Positions 31,762 through 38,276 of a stretch of 38,276 nt of DNA are shown in pieces. Below the pieces are notes generated by a model that saw only the letters and a program-made list of their open reading frames with translations, searched no databases and was not told where the DNA came from. Both the position numbers and the translations under genes were made by a program. Position 1 is the first letter of the stretch. Each line of letters starts with the position of its first letter. Source of the stretch: a virus. The stretch lies in the IMG/VR virus record IMGVR_UViG_3300032050_000353, positions 1-38,276 of that record, one strand, 5' to 3'.

Positions 31762-31922
31762 CCCACCCCAAAAATCAACCGACTGCATATCTTTCAATGC
31801 TTCGCAACTTTCGTAGTCTTCCGCATTTCCCTGCGAACCTAACTCGATGGGTGGGATGGGTTAAAAATAAGCCGCTGCTCGAACTCAATCCGCCCTAATC
31901 TCCAGTAAGGCACAGCGGCTTA
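31762..31922 (-). other. Structured non-coding segment
   Basis: Two long-range stems are visible. TAAGCCGCTG (31868-31877) pairs perfectly with CAGCGGCTTA (31913-31922) around a 35-base loop, and on the minus strand this is followed by TTATTTTTAA. CCCACCC (31762-31768) pairs with GGGTGGG (31849-31855). One minus-strand frame stays open for about 39 codons to a TAA at 31734 but has no usual start codon. It may be a terminator plus leader for the next gene, a small RNA, or a decayed gene. Confidence 0.45.
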
Positions 31923-31930
31923 TAGGTTTA

Positions 31931-32140
31931 TTATGATTGCAGCGAGCTTATAAGCTGCTTCATTTCTTCATAAGTTTCAATTATCATAATATCGCCTTTT
32001 AGCGTCCCAATAATTGATTTTGCAAGGCTTTCAGATTCTTCTTTATAAGGTGCAATATACATTATATACTCAACCTGTTGCATGATTTCTGTTACTAAAT
32101 TATCCTTGCCGACAGTATTAACTTTGATAAATTTTGGCAT
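31931..32140 (-). CDS. Hypothetical small protein
   Basis: A 69-residue soluble alpha/beta protein (VTEIMQQVEYIMYIAPYKEE; GDIMIIETYEEMKQLIS). No family recognised. It lies 113 bp downstream of the tmRNA; its leader contains a GGTGG/CCACC hairpin (32176-32192) without a U run, which may mark the end of tmRNA processing. Confidence 0.6.
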   Translation of the reverse strand: MPKFIKVNTVGKDNLVTEIMQQVEYIMYIAPYKEESESLAKSIIGTLKGDIMIIETYEEMKQLISSLQS

Positions 32141-32253
32141 TGCTTTATGTTTTAGGGGTTATTTTGGCGGCCTGTGGTGGTTTCTTTCCACCATCCCCCG
32201 AACTCTTAATCAGGATTTTGAGCAATGCCCCACTTAAACTAACAGACCATTTG

Positions 32254-32560
32254 TGGAGGTGGTGGGAGTCGAACCCACGTCCAATTACTCGTTTTAATTC
32301 AGGATTTTACAGGCTTAGTCAGTTTTGGAAAGTCTGACAACTTAGGCCGTCCGAAGACAGCTCCACCATTCAATTATTTGCAGAATTGAAACTGTTTTGT
32401 GCAGGCCGTCCCTGCTTGAGTCTATGCTGCTATTGCAGCTGCGGAGCAAAGACTAACTACTCTTGCGGTGCGACCCTGAGGTGCGTTTGCTGTTGTGCCG
32501 TTTAAAGCTGTTTTGCCTGACTGAAAAACTCGTTTGTAACTGTCGAAGCCAGTCACCCCC
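32254..32560 (-). ncRNA. ssrA: Transfer-messenger RNA (tmRNA)
   Basis: A complete tmRNA of about 307 nt. The 5' end GGGGGUG pairs with CACCUCC at the 3' end (with one G-U pair), followed by discriminator A; CCA is not encoded. The 5' domain has the conserved UGGCUUCGACAG, and the T arm is GUGGG-UUCGACU-CCCAC. The tag frame ends GCA AUA GCA GCA UAG (stop at 32424-32422); counted from AGU at 32454 it gives SLCSAAAIAA. The terminal AIAA fits a protease tag, though host Bacteroidetes tags usually end in ALAA or AMAA. tmRNA frees stalled ribosomes. No dedicated promoter is visible. Confidence 0.92.
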
Positions 32561-32567
32561 ATGTTTT

Positions 32568-32595
32568 AAAAAAGCCCTGACACGCATCAGGGCTT
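32568..32595 (-). terminator. Terminator between tRNA-like element and tmRNA
   Basis: Nine-bp perfect stem AAGCCCTGA/TCAGGGCTT (32572-32580 with 32587-32595), 6-base loop, six U on the minus strand. The tmRNA 5' end lies only 7 nt after the U run. Confidence 0.82.
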
Positions 32596-32641
32596 AAACT
32601 TAATATGTCGAATAAGAACTTTTTCTGTTTTCGATTTGCTG

Positions 32642-32708
32642 TGGAGGTATCGGGACTCGAACCCGAACTCACGCGCGTAAACTGGTTTTACCATTAAACT
32701 ATACCCCC
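32642..32708 (-). tRNA. Degenerate tRNA-like element
   Basis: A 67-nt cloverleaf-like sequence. Acceptor GGGGGUA pairs with UACCUCC (one G-U), with discriminator A and no encoded CCA. The D arm is GUUU-AAUGGUA-AAAC and the T arm is UCGGG-UUCGAGU-CCCGA, both intact. Between D and T arms only 18 nt remain where 22-23 are needed, and they do not form a proper anticodon stem; there is no U33 in place and effectively no variable loop. No amino acid can be assigned. It is flanked on both sides by terminator hairpins. Confidence 0.7.
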
Positions 32709-32711
32709 TTC

Positions 32712-32744
32712 AAAAAAACCGCTATACTAAGAGCAGCATAGCGG
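32712..32744 (-). terminator. Terminator ending the leftward early operon
   Basis: Stem CCGCTAT/ATAGCGG (32719-32725 with 32738-32744) with seven U on the minus strand, 60 bp after the AAA+ gene and 4 nt before the tRNA-like element. Confidence 0.85.
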
Positions 32745-32804
32745 CTTCACTATCAATCTATGCACTACAAAAATAGGCCTTTATTTTCATAAGTGAAAAT
32801 ATTA

Positions 32805-34535
32805 TTATAAAAATATTTCATTTATCGGAATTGCAACACCTCTACCTGATACACCTGCACTATATCTTTTCACTCCTGACTTGATTGCGCCCTTCATCCT
32901 ACTAAGCACTATGTTATAACTCACAGCCCAAGCCGCGCCCGACTTTTGCAGCAATTCTTTTACGAACTTTGCACCGTTTAGGATAAACAGATATTCGATT
33001 CCATCTTGAACAGCAACCTGCAAGCCTAAACGCTTTAGTTTGTCGTTTGCCTCGTCTGATTTTATGCCGTTGGTTACGCAGGGTCTTGAGCTTGCAATTT
33101 CTACAAGTTCGCCAAGTGTACGTACCCCGATAAAATCGAGCGACTCTATACGCTGCTCACTACTCAAAATAAGCTGCAAGCATCTTTCTTCGTCCGTGCT
33201 ATCCTTTGCGCTCTCAGCTTGTCCGATAGCCTTTAAGATAGCCTCCGACTCTGCTAATGCCGTTTCGTAACTTACCTCTTCATCATTCAAAGTATGCCAC
33301 CATCCACCTAACAGCGTGCCGATTTGGTCGCCTGTGGATTTTACGCCTGTTATCGCAGTAATTGCACTTACAAACGTTTCTATACTGCGCATCATTACGG
33401 GCAAAATGCTAATCATTCGAGCTTGGAAACGACCTGCATAGTCGGGTGTAAGCATCTCAGCGCGTCCGCTTTCGATTTTGCGGAATGCTTCATTGTCTTT
33501 TAATTTCGCTATCTCTAAAACGCAAAAGCGACGTTTATCAGAGTCGAGGGCTATCTGTGGGTTTATTGAGCTGAGAAGAAAGCAAGATTTTACAGTATAT
33601 TCTTTTGCTTTTCCATCTTTCGAGCCTTTAGTCTGCGCTGCTCCATCCTTAGAACTTGCAGAACGGCATACGGACAAAACGCCCTGCATACGGTTTGCGC
33701 TGCGCTCGTCGTTGCCTTCTGCTTCATCAAATGTAACCGCAAACGCATCATTATTCAATCGCTGTACAATACCCATTTCGGTAGTGTTGCCTTGAAAGTT
33801 CACACCTAAGCTGCCTAACATCTTGTTGATGACGTTTTCAAGTAACCAAGACTTTCCGCTGTCTTTCGTACCAGTTAGCCAAATGTGAGGTCGCCAGTTC
33901 AACACACCGCAAACAGGCGCAATTGCTATCCACCCCGATAATAGGCGTGAGTCCGCAGCCGTGCCGAAATTCAAAAGCTGCAACATTTTTGTAAGGCGCG
34001 AGGATTCTTTGGATTCCATCGGGGTCTCGATGTGCATTTTGACAGGTGAGCGCATTTCATAGATAAACTCCGTATTAGTTCCGAGCGGCACACGTTGCCC
34101 TTCGATTATAAGCTGAGTACCTGCGTGAATAACAACGCGCCCCTTATCCATCCAAGCACCACGACCGCGTACCTTATCCACCGAAAAGAACCCGATTGCG
34201 TTGGATAAGCTGATAAGAAAATCAGCAGCAGCAAGCGCATCAAATGAACCACCTGCCGCGAAACGTTCCACCCAAAACTCTAAAGGTGCAAGCATCAAAA
34301 GGTTTTGCTTCGACATTTTAGCCGCTGCCAGTTTGATAATGCTTTTGCAGCTCGAAACATAAAAATAGTATTGTAGCACTCGTTCCTCTGAATCCCATCC
34401 AATCGGCATAAAATAGCCCTGAATGAATCCCGTTTTATCGCTCGCAGGTGTGGCTGAGGGCGCTTGCTTTGCGGTCGTTTTGCGTGTCTTTTTGGGCTGT
34501 TGCTCTTCGCTGTCCCAGTTGATAACTTTTTTCAT
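32805..34535 (-). CDS. Replication ATPase (AAA+/DUF927-like helicase)
   Basis: A 576-residue protein with a basic, disordered N-terminus. The ATPase core has GWIAIAPVCGVLNWRPHIWL leading to Walker A TGTKDSGKS (221-229), Walker B AVTFDEAEGND with Asp270-Glu271, and a sensor/arginine-finger region SSINPQIALDSDKRRF (323-338). This arrangement is found in phage primase-helicase C-terminal halves and DUF927-type ATPases. No primase catalytic motif is visible. The upstream gene, overlapping by ATGA, is a DnaB N-terminal domain, so the two likely act together as replicative helicase/loader. Exact family uncertain. Confidence 0.75.
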   Translation of the reverse strand: MKKVINWDSEEQQPKKTRKTTAKQAPSATPASDKTGFIQGYFMPIGWDSEERVLQYYFYVSSCKSIIKLAAAKMSKQNLLMLAPLEFWVERFAAGGSFDALAAADFLISLSNAIGFFSVDKVRGRGAWMDKGRVVIHAGTQLIIEGQRVPLGTNTEFIYEMRSPVKMHIETPMESKESSRLTKMLQLLNFGTAADSRLLSGWIAIAPVCGVLNWRPHIWLTGTKDSGKSWLLENVINKMLGSLGVNFQGNTTEMGIVQRLNNDAFAVTFDEAEGNDERSANRMQGVLSVCRSASSKDGAAQTKGSKDGKAKEYTVKSCFLLSSINPQIALDSDKRRFCVLEIAKLKDNEAFRKIESGRAEMLTPDYAGRFQARMISILPVMMRSIETFVSAITAITGVKSTGDQIGTLLGGWWHTLNDEEVSYETALAESEAILKAIGQAESAKDSTDEERCLQLILSSEQRIESLDFIGVRTLGELVEIASSRPCVTNGIKSDEANDKLKRLGLQVAVQDGIEYLFILNGAKFVKELLQKSGAAWAVSYNIVLSRMKGAIKSGVKRYSAGVSGRGVAIPINEIFL

Positions 34536-35167
34536 TGCTGCGCCGTTTTATGTCTTGCTAAATTCACAGGTTCAATGCCCTGTATTTGTTCCATAAGCTC
34601 AAAGCAGTCTACCGTATCGTCATAAGCTGCTTTGATTGTTTCCGTGCAACGCTGTATAATTTCACGCTGTAAGAATTTCTGTACTATTATTTTAGAGTGG
34701 TACGAAATATTAGCAGACGATGCAACGCGCTCGGTTAAAAAGCAGAGGTAATAAGCATCTTCGATACCTTTTTTCTTCTGCTCGGTAGCTACTGTAACGA
34801 GGTCAATTGGTATTCGCTGCGCTTGCATCTCGATAAGTAGCGCATAAAGCTCCACGTGCTTCTTATTGTAAAAGTGTTCGGGCTTTAGGAACTCCGAAAC
34901 CTGAGATAAGGCTGCGCTGTCGCATAGAATTGCGCCTAAGACAATCATTTCAAGGTCTTGCACCTGTGGCATAGGCTTGCCGAACATTTTAACCTCTTGC
35001 GGGTCTTGACTAACTATTACCATCAAGTCGTTAATAGTATCAATTTGTTCCTGTTTAAGATTTTTATAAGCTTCTTGTTTCTCTTTGGAAACGTATTCGC
35101 GCATTCGTTTTGCTTCTTGAATAAGCTGCGCCTGCAATAGCTCGGCGCGGTTTAGTAGTTCTTGCAT
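34532..35167 (-). CDS. Stand-alone DnaB N-terminal domain protein
   Basis: A 211-residue protein. After a coiled N-terminus, residues ~75-180 match the DnaB helicase N-terminal domain: DLEMIVLGAILCDSAALSQV, LKPEHFYNKKHVELYALLIEM, IDLVTVATEQKKKG, AYYLCFLTERVASSANISYHSKIIVQKFLQR. The protein stops there; the RecA-like ATPase domain of DnaB is missing. That domain mediates hexamer assembly and primase contact. The next gene supplies an unrelated ATPase, suggesting a split or replaced replicative helicase. Confidence 0.85.
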   Translation of the reverse strand: MQELLNRAELLQAQLIQEAKRMREYVSKEKQEAYKNLKQEQIDTINDLMVIVSQDPQEVKMFGKPMPQVQDLEMIVLGAILCDSAALSQVSEFLKPEHFYNKKHVELYALLIEMQAQRIPIDLVTVATEQKKKGIEDAYYLCFLTERVASSANISYHSKIIVQKFLQREIIQRCTETIKAAYDDTVDCFELMEQIQGIEPVNLARHKTAQQ

Positions 35168-35180
35168 AGATAGATAGATT

Positions 35181-35474
35181 TTAATATTTATATTCGCCTG
35201 TGTATATTATGAAGTCTTCTTGCATCATCTCGAACATATCGAATTTGTAATTTTCGTTCTTTTCGCCTGTATGCAGGTTTTCACAAACTATCTGTATGTC
35301 TGCATAAGGCGGAACTTTCAAATAAAATACATGAGGGAATCGAAGCTGAAACCTTGTAATTTTATTACCGAGCCGAAGGTACAACAAAGCTTGCGAAAAA
35401 CAAAGAAAATTATTCTTATTTGTTTCATTTAGTACCAATTGCTCAATATCGTTTAATTTTTCAAGTCTTCTCAT
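35181..35474 (-). CDS. DUF2829-like protein, possible Tad2-type anti-defence
   Basis: A 97-residue protein. The pattern FSQALLYLRLGNKITRFQL, then a hydrophobic strand VFYLKVPP, and near the end FDMFEMMQEDFIIYTGEY resembles DUF2829, where 'F-x-x-AL-x-x-L-x-x-G-x-KI-x-R' is followed by a closing 'EDW-x-I' segment. Tad2, an inhibitor of the Thoeris defence system, belongs to this family. The match is by eye and the usual tryptophans are replaced, so this is tentative. It overlaps the VRR-NUC gene by 4 bp. Confidence 0.5.
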   Translation of the reverse strand: MRRLEKLNDIEQLVLNETNKNNFLCFSQALLYLRLGNKITRFQLRFPHVFYLKVPPYADIQIVCENLHTGEKNENYKFDMFEMMQEDFIIYTGEYKY

Positions 35475-35779
35475 ACTTCCTCAACTTTAGCGATGCCACC
35501 AGCATCATTAACGATTTTAATAAATTGCACCTGCTGTGCTGTGGGCTTTTTACCCTTCTTCTTTACTTCAATTGCCGTAAACACTGCGAGCTTTTGCCCT
35601 ACCATATCGGCTGTAATTTCAATCTCAGTCCATCCGATTAAGTCCGAACTGCCTTTGCATAACCCGAAGGTTATAAACCGACCATCGGCAGTAGTTACCG
35701 CTCCTGTATTGTTGCGAAAAATGCGCCCCTGCGATGCGTGCGCAGCGCAAAGGCGGTTATAATGTGCTTGTTCTTTCAT
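35471..35779 (-). CDS. VRR-NUC nuclease
   Basis: A 102-residue minimal VRR-NUC domain of the PD-(D/E)xK superfamily. Visible active-site elements are CKGSSDLIG with Asp46, FTAIEVKKKGKKPTAQQVQF with Glu71, Lys73 and Gln83, and the closing NDAGGIAKV. Stand-alone phage VRR-NUC proteins are proposed Holliday-junction or structure-specific nucleases acting in replication or recombination. It overlaps both neighbours by ATGA. Confidence 0.9.
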   Translation of the reverse strand: MKEQAHYNRLCAAHASQGRIFRNNTGAVTTADGRFITFGLCKGSSDLIGWTEIEITADMVGQKLAVFTAIEVKKKGKKPTAQQVQFIKIVNDAGGIAKVEEV

Positions 35780-35976
35780 CTCATGTCTGCATTATGTTTA
35801 CCGCTTAGAATTGATATTTTTTTTATTTTAACGTCATTGTATTGGCTAAACTCTTTTAAAAATCGAGTTTTAGCATCTGCTTTGGTTCTGCCTGTGTAGT
35901 ATCGCATTATTTGAAAGAATCCAGCACAGCCAAAAACACGAAATATTCGAGCACTGCAAGTAGTGTGCGCGCTCAT
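35776..35976 (-). CDS. Hypothetical small basic protein
   Basis: A 66-residue basic protein. The second half (MRYYTGRTKADAKTRFLKEF) is a charged helix. ATGA overlaps at both ends favour the start at 35976, although a Met at residue 24 is an alternative. No family recognised. Confidence 0.6.
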   Translation of the reverse strand: MSAHTTCSARIFRVFGCAGFFQIMRYYTGRTKADAKTRFLKEFSQYNDVKIKKISILSGKHNADMR

Positions 35977-36236
35977 CTTATAGGTTTACGGTTACGAGTT
36001 TTCCAAAAACTTTCTTTTTGCGGTTCGCCTTCCAAGAACTCTTCAGGGCTAAACTCTTTTATCGGTTCACTAAATTTAATCGCATCGCCTACACTTATTT
36101 TAGTAATCCACATTTCGTCACCTTCTAAAGCGTCGAGTGCTTCCTTTGGCGCATAGAAGCTGCCGCAAATAATTAGACATTCTTTACCATCGAGCGTCTT
36201 TGCTTTTCTTACAAGCATTTTACCAACTACTATCAT
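35973..36236 (-). CDS. Hypothetical protein
   Basis: An 87-residue protein with a beta-rich first half (MIVVGKMLVRKAKTLDGKEC; EMWITKISVGDAIKFSEP) and a basic C-terminus (KTRNRKPIR). No family recognised. ATGA overlaps on both sides. Confidence 0.6.
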   Translation of the reverse strand: MIVVGKMLVRKAKTLDGKECLIICGSFYAPKEALDALEGDEMWITKISVGDAIKFSEPIKEFSPEEFLEGEPQKESFWKTRNRKPIR

Positions 36237-36478
36237 GCGCTGAGCAGATTTTTAAAGCCCTTCTCAATTAGAAAGCTGCCCGTTAGAAATTGCAGGTTTT
36301 GTTCTCCTGTTGCTTTGAACTCTTCGATTAGTTCGGCACTAAACACCTGATTAGATGCGATGCCAAAAACGCGAGCTATTTCTTCTATGCCTGCGTTGTT
36401 CACTGATATAAGGAACATATAGCATTCCTTAATTTTGCCCATCGTGAGGTGGGCTTCTTTGATGTGTTCGGGTTTCAT
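36233..36478 (-). CDS. Hypothetical protein
   Basis: An 81-residue helical protein starting MKPEHIKEAHLTMGKIKECY. I chose the ATG at 36478 because it overlaps the upstream stop (ATGA); a start at 36613 would lie mostly inside the ASCH-like gene. A segment IEEIARVFGIASNQVFSAEL could be a helix-turn-helix. No family recognised. Confidence 0.6.
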   Translation of the reverse strand: MKPEHIKEAHLTMGKIKECYMFLISVNNAGIEEIARVFGIASNQVFSAELIEEFKATGEQNLQFLTGSFLIEKGFKNLLSA

Positions 36479-36810
36479 GCTGTTGCTGTTTTTAAATTGC
36501 CTCGTTCTAAAATTTTGCCTAAGTAAATCATGAAGTCGCCTTTTTCTATATCTACTTTTAGGCCGTTTGAATAATGCTGCGAGAATGGCTCGTTTATTTC
36601 CGCAAATCCCCAAAATTCAATTATAAAATAGGGTTTATCTTTTCCGTAACCGTTTGTGAATTTTATAGCATCGTAATCCCTCTTGTTACCTTTCTTGTCA
36701 AATAGCCTTGTTTTTATCCAATCAGTAGGCTTTCTAAATTCATGTCGCTTTTCGCCTATCTCCATCACATCGAACGGTAATTTAGTAAGGCTTAGGTGTA
36801 ATATTTTCAT
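36475..36810 (-). CDS. ASCH-like domain protein
   Basis: A 111-residue protein whose opening, LHLSLTKLPFDVMEIGEKRH followed by EFRKPTDWIKTRLF, matches the start of ASCH/PUA-like domains ('L-x-L-x-x-x-x-F-x-x-I-x-x-G-x-K-x-x-E-x-R'). Later strands (YDAIKFTNGYG; YFIIEFWGFAEI) fit the same small beta barrel. ASCH domains bind RNA or modified nucleotides, and phage members are common in accessory regions. Role here unknown. Confidence 0.6.
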   Translation of the reverse strand: MKILHLSLTKLPFDVMEIGEKRHEFRKPTDWIKTRLFDKKGNKRDYDAIKFTNGYGKDKPYFIIEFWGFAEINEPFSQHYSNGLKVDIEKGDFMIYLGKILERGNLKTATA

Positions 36811-36812
36811 GC

Positions 36813-37061
36813 TTAGAATAGTTTTTGTTGATTTTCATCTTTAGTTTCAGGACTGTATTTTTTGCCCGACCCTTTTTTATAAGTGCCGCGTTTCTCTCTA
36901 AACAAGTCGCCCGATTTTACGAGCGTAGTAAGAACCTCTCCGACGTGATGCCCTGCATTGCAATAGTAGTTACTTTTACATAGTTCAATAGCTTTCGAGG
37001 TTGTTATTTCCCCATGCTCTTGAACGTACTGTATTATTTTTTTTCGGGTTGCGACACTCAT
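36813..37061 (-). CDS. Winged-helix DNA-binding protein
   Basis: An 82-residue protein with a winged helix-turn-helix: RKKIIQYVQEHGEITTSKAI, then HHVGEVLTTLVKSGDLFREK and RGTYKKGSGKKY as the wing. It probably binds DNA as a small early regulator or host-takeover factor. It overlaps the upstream membrane protein gene by ATGA. Confidence 0.65.
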   Translation of the reverse strand: MSVATRKKIIQYVQEHGEITTSKAIELCKSNYYCNAGHHVGEVLTTLVKSGDLFREKRGTYKKGSGKKYSPETKDENQQKLF

Positions 37062-37246
37062 TCCGTTTCATGTTCTATGACCTGCCCGGTCCGCAAATCC
37101 CAAGAAACGCACAAGTACTTTGTATTACTTGCAGGTTTCTCAGGTTCGGCTTCGGGTTCGGTCTGTGGTGAATCTTGTTTGCTGTACAAAAGTAGGTTAA
37201 TTATTGAAATTATGCAAACAAATATAAATATTTTTATATATATCAT
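37058..37246 (-). CDS. Small N-terminally anchored protein
   Basis: A 62-residue protein with one N-terminal transmembrane helix (IYIKIFIFVCIISIINLLLY), a Pro/Glu-rich linker (DSPQTEPEAEPEKPAS) and a short beta end (KYLCVSWDLRTGQVIEHE). It directly follows the large membrane protein gene with no gap. No family recognised. Confidence 0.62.
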   Translation of the reverse strand: MIYIKIFIFVCIISIINLLLYSKQDSPQTEPEAEPEKPASNTKYLCVSWDLRTGQVIEHETE

Positions 37247-38276
37247 TTAGTTTTTGTCAAGTTTAGCTTTCATCTGCTCAAAATATGCTTTGCGTTCGCC
37301 TTTGGTATTGCTGATATTAGATGACAATTCAGACTTTGAATAGGCTTGCAGGCTACCATCGGACTTCTTGCAGATAATAAGCAGCTTGTTCCCCTCGCTG
37401 ATAATTTTGCCTTCTTGATTGAAGCCGATTGAAGGGGCTTCGTTCCCTGCTTCATGGCTCTGCTTAGTAAGCGGCTTACTAAGTTTAGCGGGTTCAAGTT
37501 CGCAGTATTGGTGGTACTTATAGTCATACAACCAAAACATAGCACCTAAAAATAAGAACTCGATTACCAAGCAAACTAACGCGAATATCCAACCGACATT
37601 TTCAACTTCGTTTTTGCGTTCGGCTGCGTGTGCTTTGAACTCATCCTGTGCCGTTTGCCATGCCGTTGCGCGTTCGGTTTCAAATCGGGCTGCGTAGGTG
37701 CTTAGGCTGTCGGATGCTGCTTTCGCTTGCTGTTCGAGCTGTAAGATATTAGACCGTGCTTCTTTGATAGTTGTGCCTTTCCAATTGTTCTGCGAGTGGA
37801 TTTTATTCGCTGCGGTGGTCGCATCTTTCTGCTGTGTGAGGAAAAAAGCCAGTTGCGCATCGCGTGTGCTGTCAATTCGACCAAGCACTTCGGCTTCGGT
37901 AGGGGGTATAGGTTTAGCCGAAAACTCTTTTACTAAGATTGGCGTACCGAAACCGCTCATAACGATAGAAGCGAGCGAAAAAGCTGCTACACTTAGCTTA
38001 AGCTTAGTGCTAAGTTTACCGATATAGTAGCTTTTGAACGCCTTGCCTGCGATAAAGCGTTTGCCGAGTTCTAACAAAGTAATCGCTACTAAGCCCGCAC
38101 AAAGCCCAATACTTAGCGAATTGAATAATACTTTGCCTGCGTAAACAGGAACACCAAGCGCAAGCCCTGCGAGGATAACCTGAATAAAAGGGGTAGTGAA
38201 TAGCACGAGGTAGTACATTGGCTTCCATTCTTGCGAGTGCGGTTTTTCCTCGAACATATTTTTGAGTGCGGCGGCT
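37247..38276 (-). CDS. Membrane protein with coiled coil (junction-spanning)
   Basis: This is the C-terminal 343 codons of a protein of about 356 residues that starts at 168 near the left end. After the cytosolic N-terminus come three transmembrane helices (YLVLFTTPFIQVILAGLALG; LSIGLCAGLVAITLLELG; LSVAAFSLASIVMSGFGTPI), a ~100-residue coiled coil (LQLEQQAKAASDSLSTYAAR), a fourth helix (VGWIFALVCLVIEFLFLGAM) and a soluble tail. Topology suggests a coiled coil between membrane segments, possibly periplasmic. As an early gene it may alter the host envelope or exclude other phages; no family recognised. Confidence 0.8.
   Translation of the reverse strand, partial: AAALKNMFEEKPHSQEWKPMYYLVLFTTPFIQVILAGLALGVPVYAGKVLFNSLSIGLCAGLVAITLLELGKRFIAGKAFKSYYIGKLSTKLKLSVAAFSLASIVMSGFGTPILVKEFSAKPIPPTEAEVLGRIDSTRDAQLAFFLTQQKDATTAANKIHSQNNWKGTTIKEARSNILQLEQQAKAASDSLSTYAARFETERATAWQTAQDEFKAHAAERKNEVENVGWIFALVCLVIEFLFLGAMFWLYDYKYHQYCELEPAKLSKPLTKQSHEAGNEAPSIGFNQEGKIISEGNKLLIICKKSDGSLQAYSKSELSSNISNTKGERKAYFEQMKAKLDKN
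38150..38276. repeat. Terminal direct repeat, copy 2 (assembly overlap)
   Basis: Identical to 1-127. Removing one copy closes the circle. Confidence 0.93.

Noticed and set aside
32134-32337. Plus-strand ORF of 67 codons
   Set aside because: It runs antisense through the 3' end of the tmRNA; its sequence is explained by that RNA.
32254-32708. Integration (att) site in tRNA/tmRNA genes
   Set aside because: No integrase was recognised anywhere, and the tmRNA is complete rather than a 3' fragment.
36233-36613. 126-residue form starting at 36613
   Set aside because: Its first 45 residues are a basic out-of-frame reading of the ASCH-like gene; the ATGA overlap at 36478 marks the better start.

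Overview
This window is a complete, circularly closed genome of a tailed double-stranded DNA phage that infects a member of the Bacteroidetes (Bacteroidota). The first 127 bases recur exactly as the last 127 (1-127 = 38150-38276). The unique circle is therefore 38,149 bp, and one gene runs across the junction. The host assignment rests on promoters of the Bacteroidetes form (TAnnTTTG, several with TTG/TTTG 19 bp upstream), the near absence of Shine-Dalgarno sequences, and a phage sigma factor that starts like Bacteroidetes RpoD. A tape measure of 1130 residues, a tail-tube candidate and no visible sheath gene suggest a long non-contractile tail (siphovirus). No integrase, transposase or partition gene was recognised.

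Layout. A switch-like pair of overlapping divergent promoters sits at 3017-3050. Leftward from it, and continuing across the junction, runs a long early operon: HTH protein, SF2 helicase, DNA methyltransferase, DUF3310, a membrane coiled-coil protein, small accessory genes (ASCH-like, VRR-NUC, DUF2829/Tad2-like), a stand-alone DnaB N-terminal domain and an AAA+ replication ATPase, ending near 32.7 kb. Beyond it lies an RNA island (degenerate tRNA-like element, complete tmRNA, structured leader-like DNA) and further small minus-strand genes down to 29.9 kb. Rightward from the switch come a Rad52-like annealing protein and a YqaJ exonuclease, then a 470-bp non-coding iteron array that is the best candidate for the replication origin.

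The plus strand from 4.8 to 18.9 kb holds TerS, TerL, neck/tail-completion genes with a probable -1 frameshift, an amidase endolysin, tail/baseplate proteins and the tape measure. Three minus-strand moron-like genes are inserted there, each with its own terminator and two with near-identical promoter-leader cassettes. A minus-strand cassette (18.85-20.5 kb) encodes the sigma factor. The plus strand from 20.6 to 29.9 kb holds the prohead protease/scaffold, a decoration-like protein, major capsid, tail-tube candidate, portal, connector, tail fibre, lysis-type small membrane proteins and a metallophosphoesterase.

How it fits together (inference): host RNA polymerase reads the promoters with a correctly spaced -33 box (switch pair, sigma operon, 31.2 kb). 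The phage sigma factor then reads a second class, roughly TAnnTTTGTA without the -33 box, in front of the packaging/tail, tape-measure and head operons and two morons. Several of these late promoters sit exactly 4 nt before the ATG, which implies leaderless transcripts.
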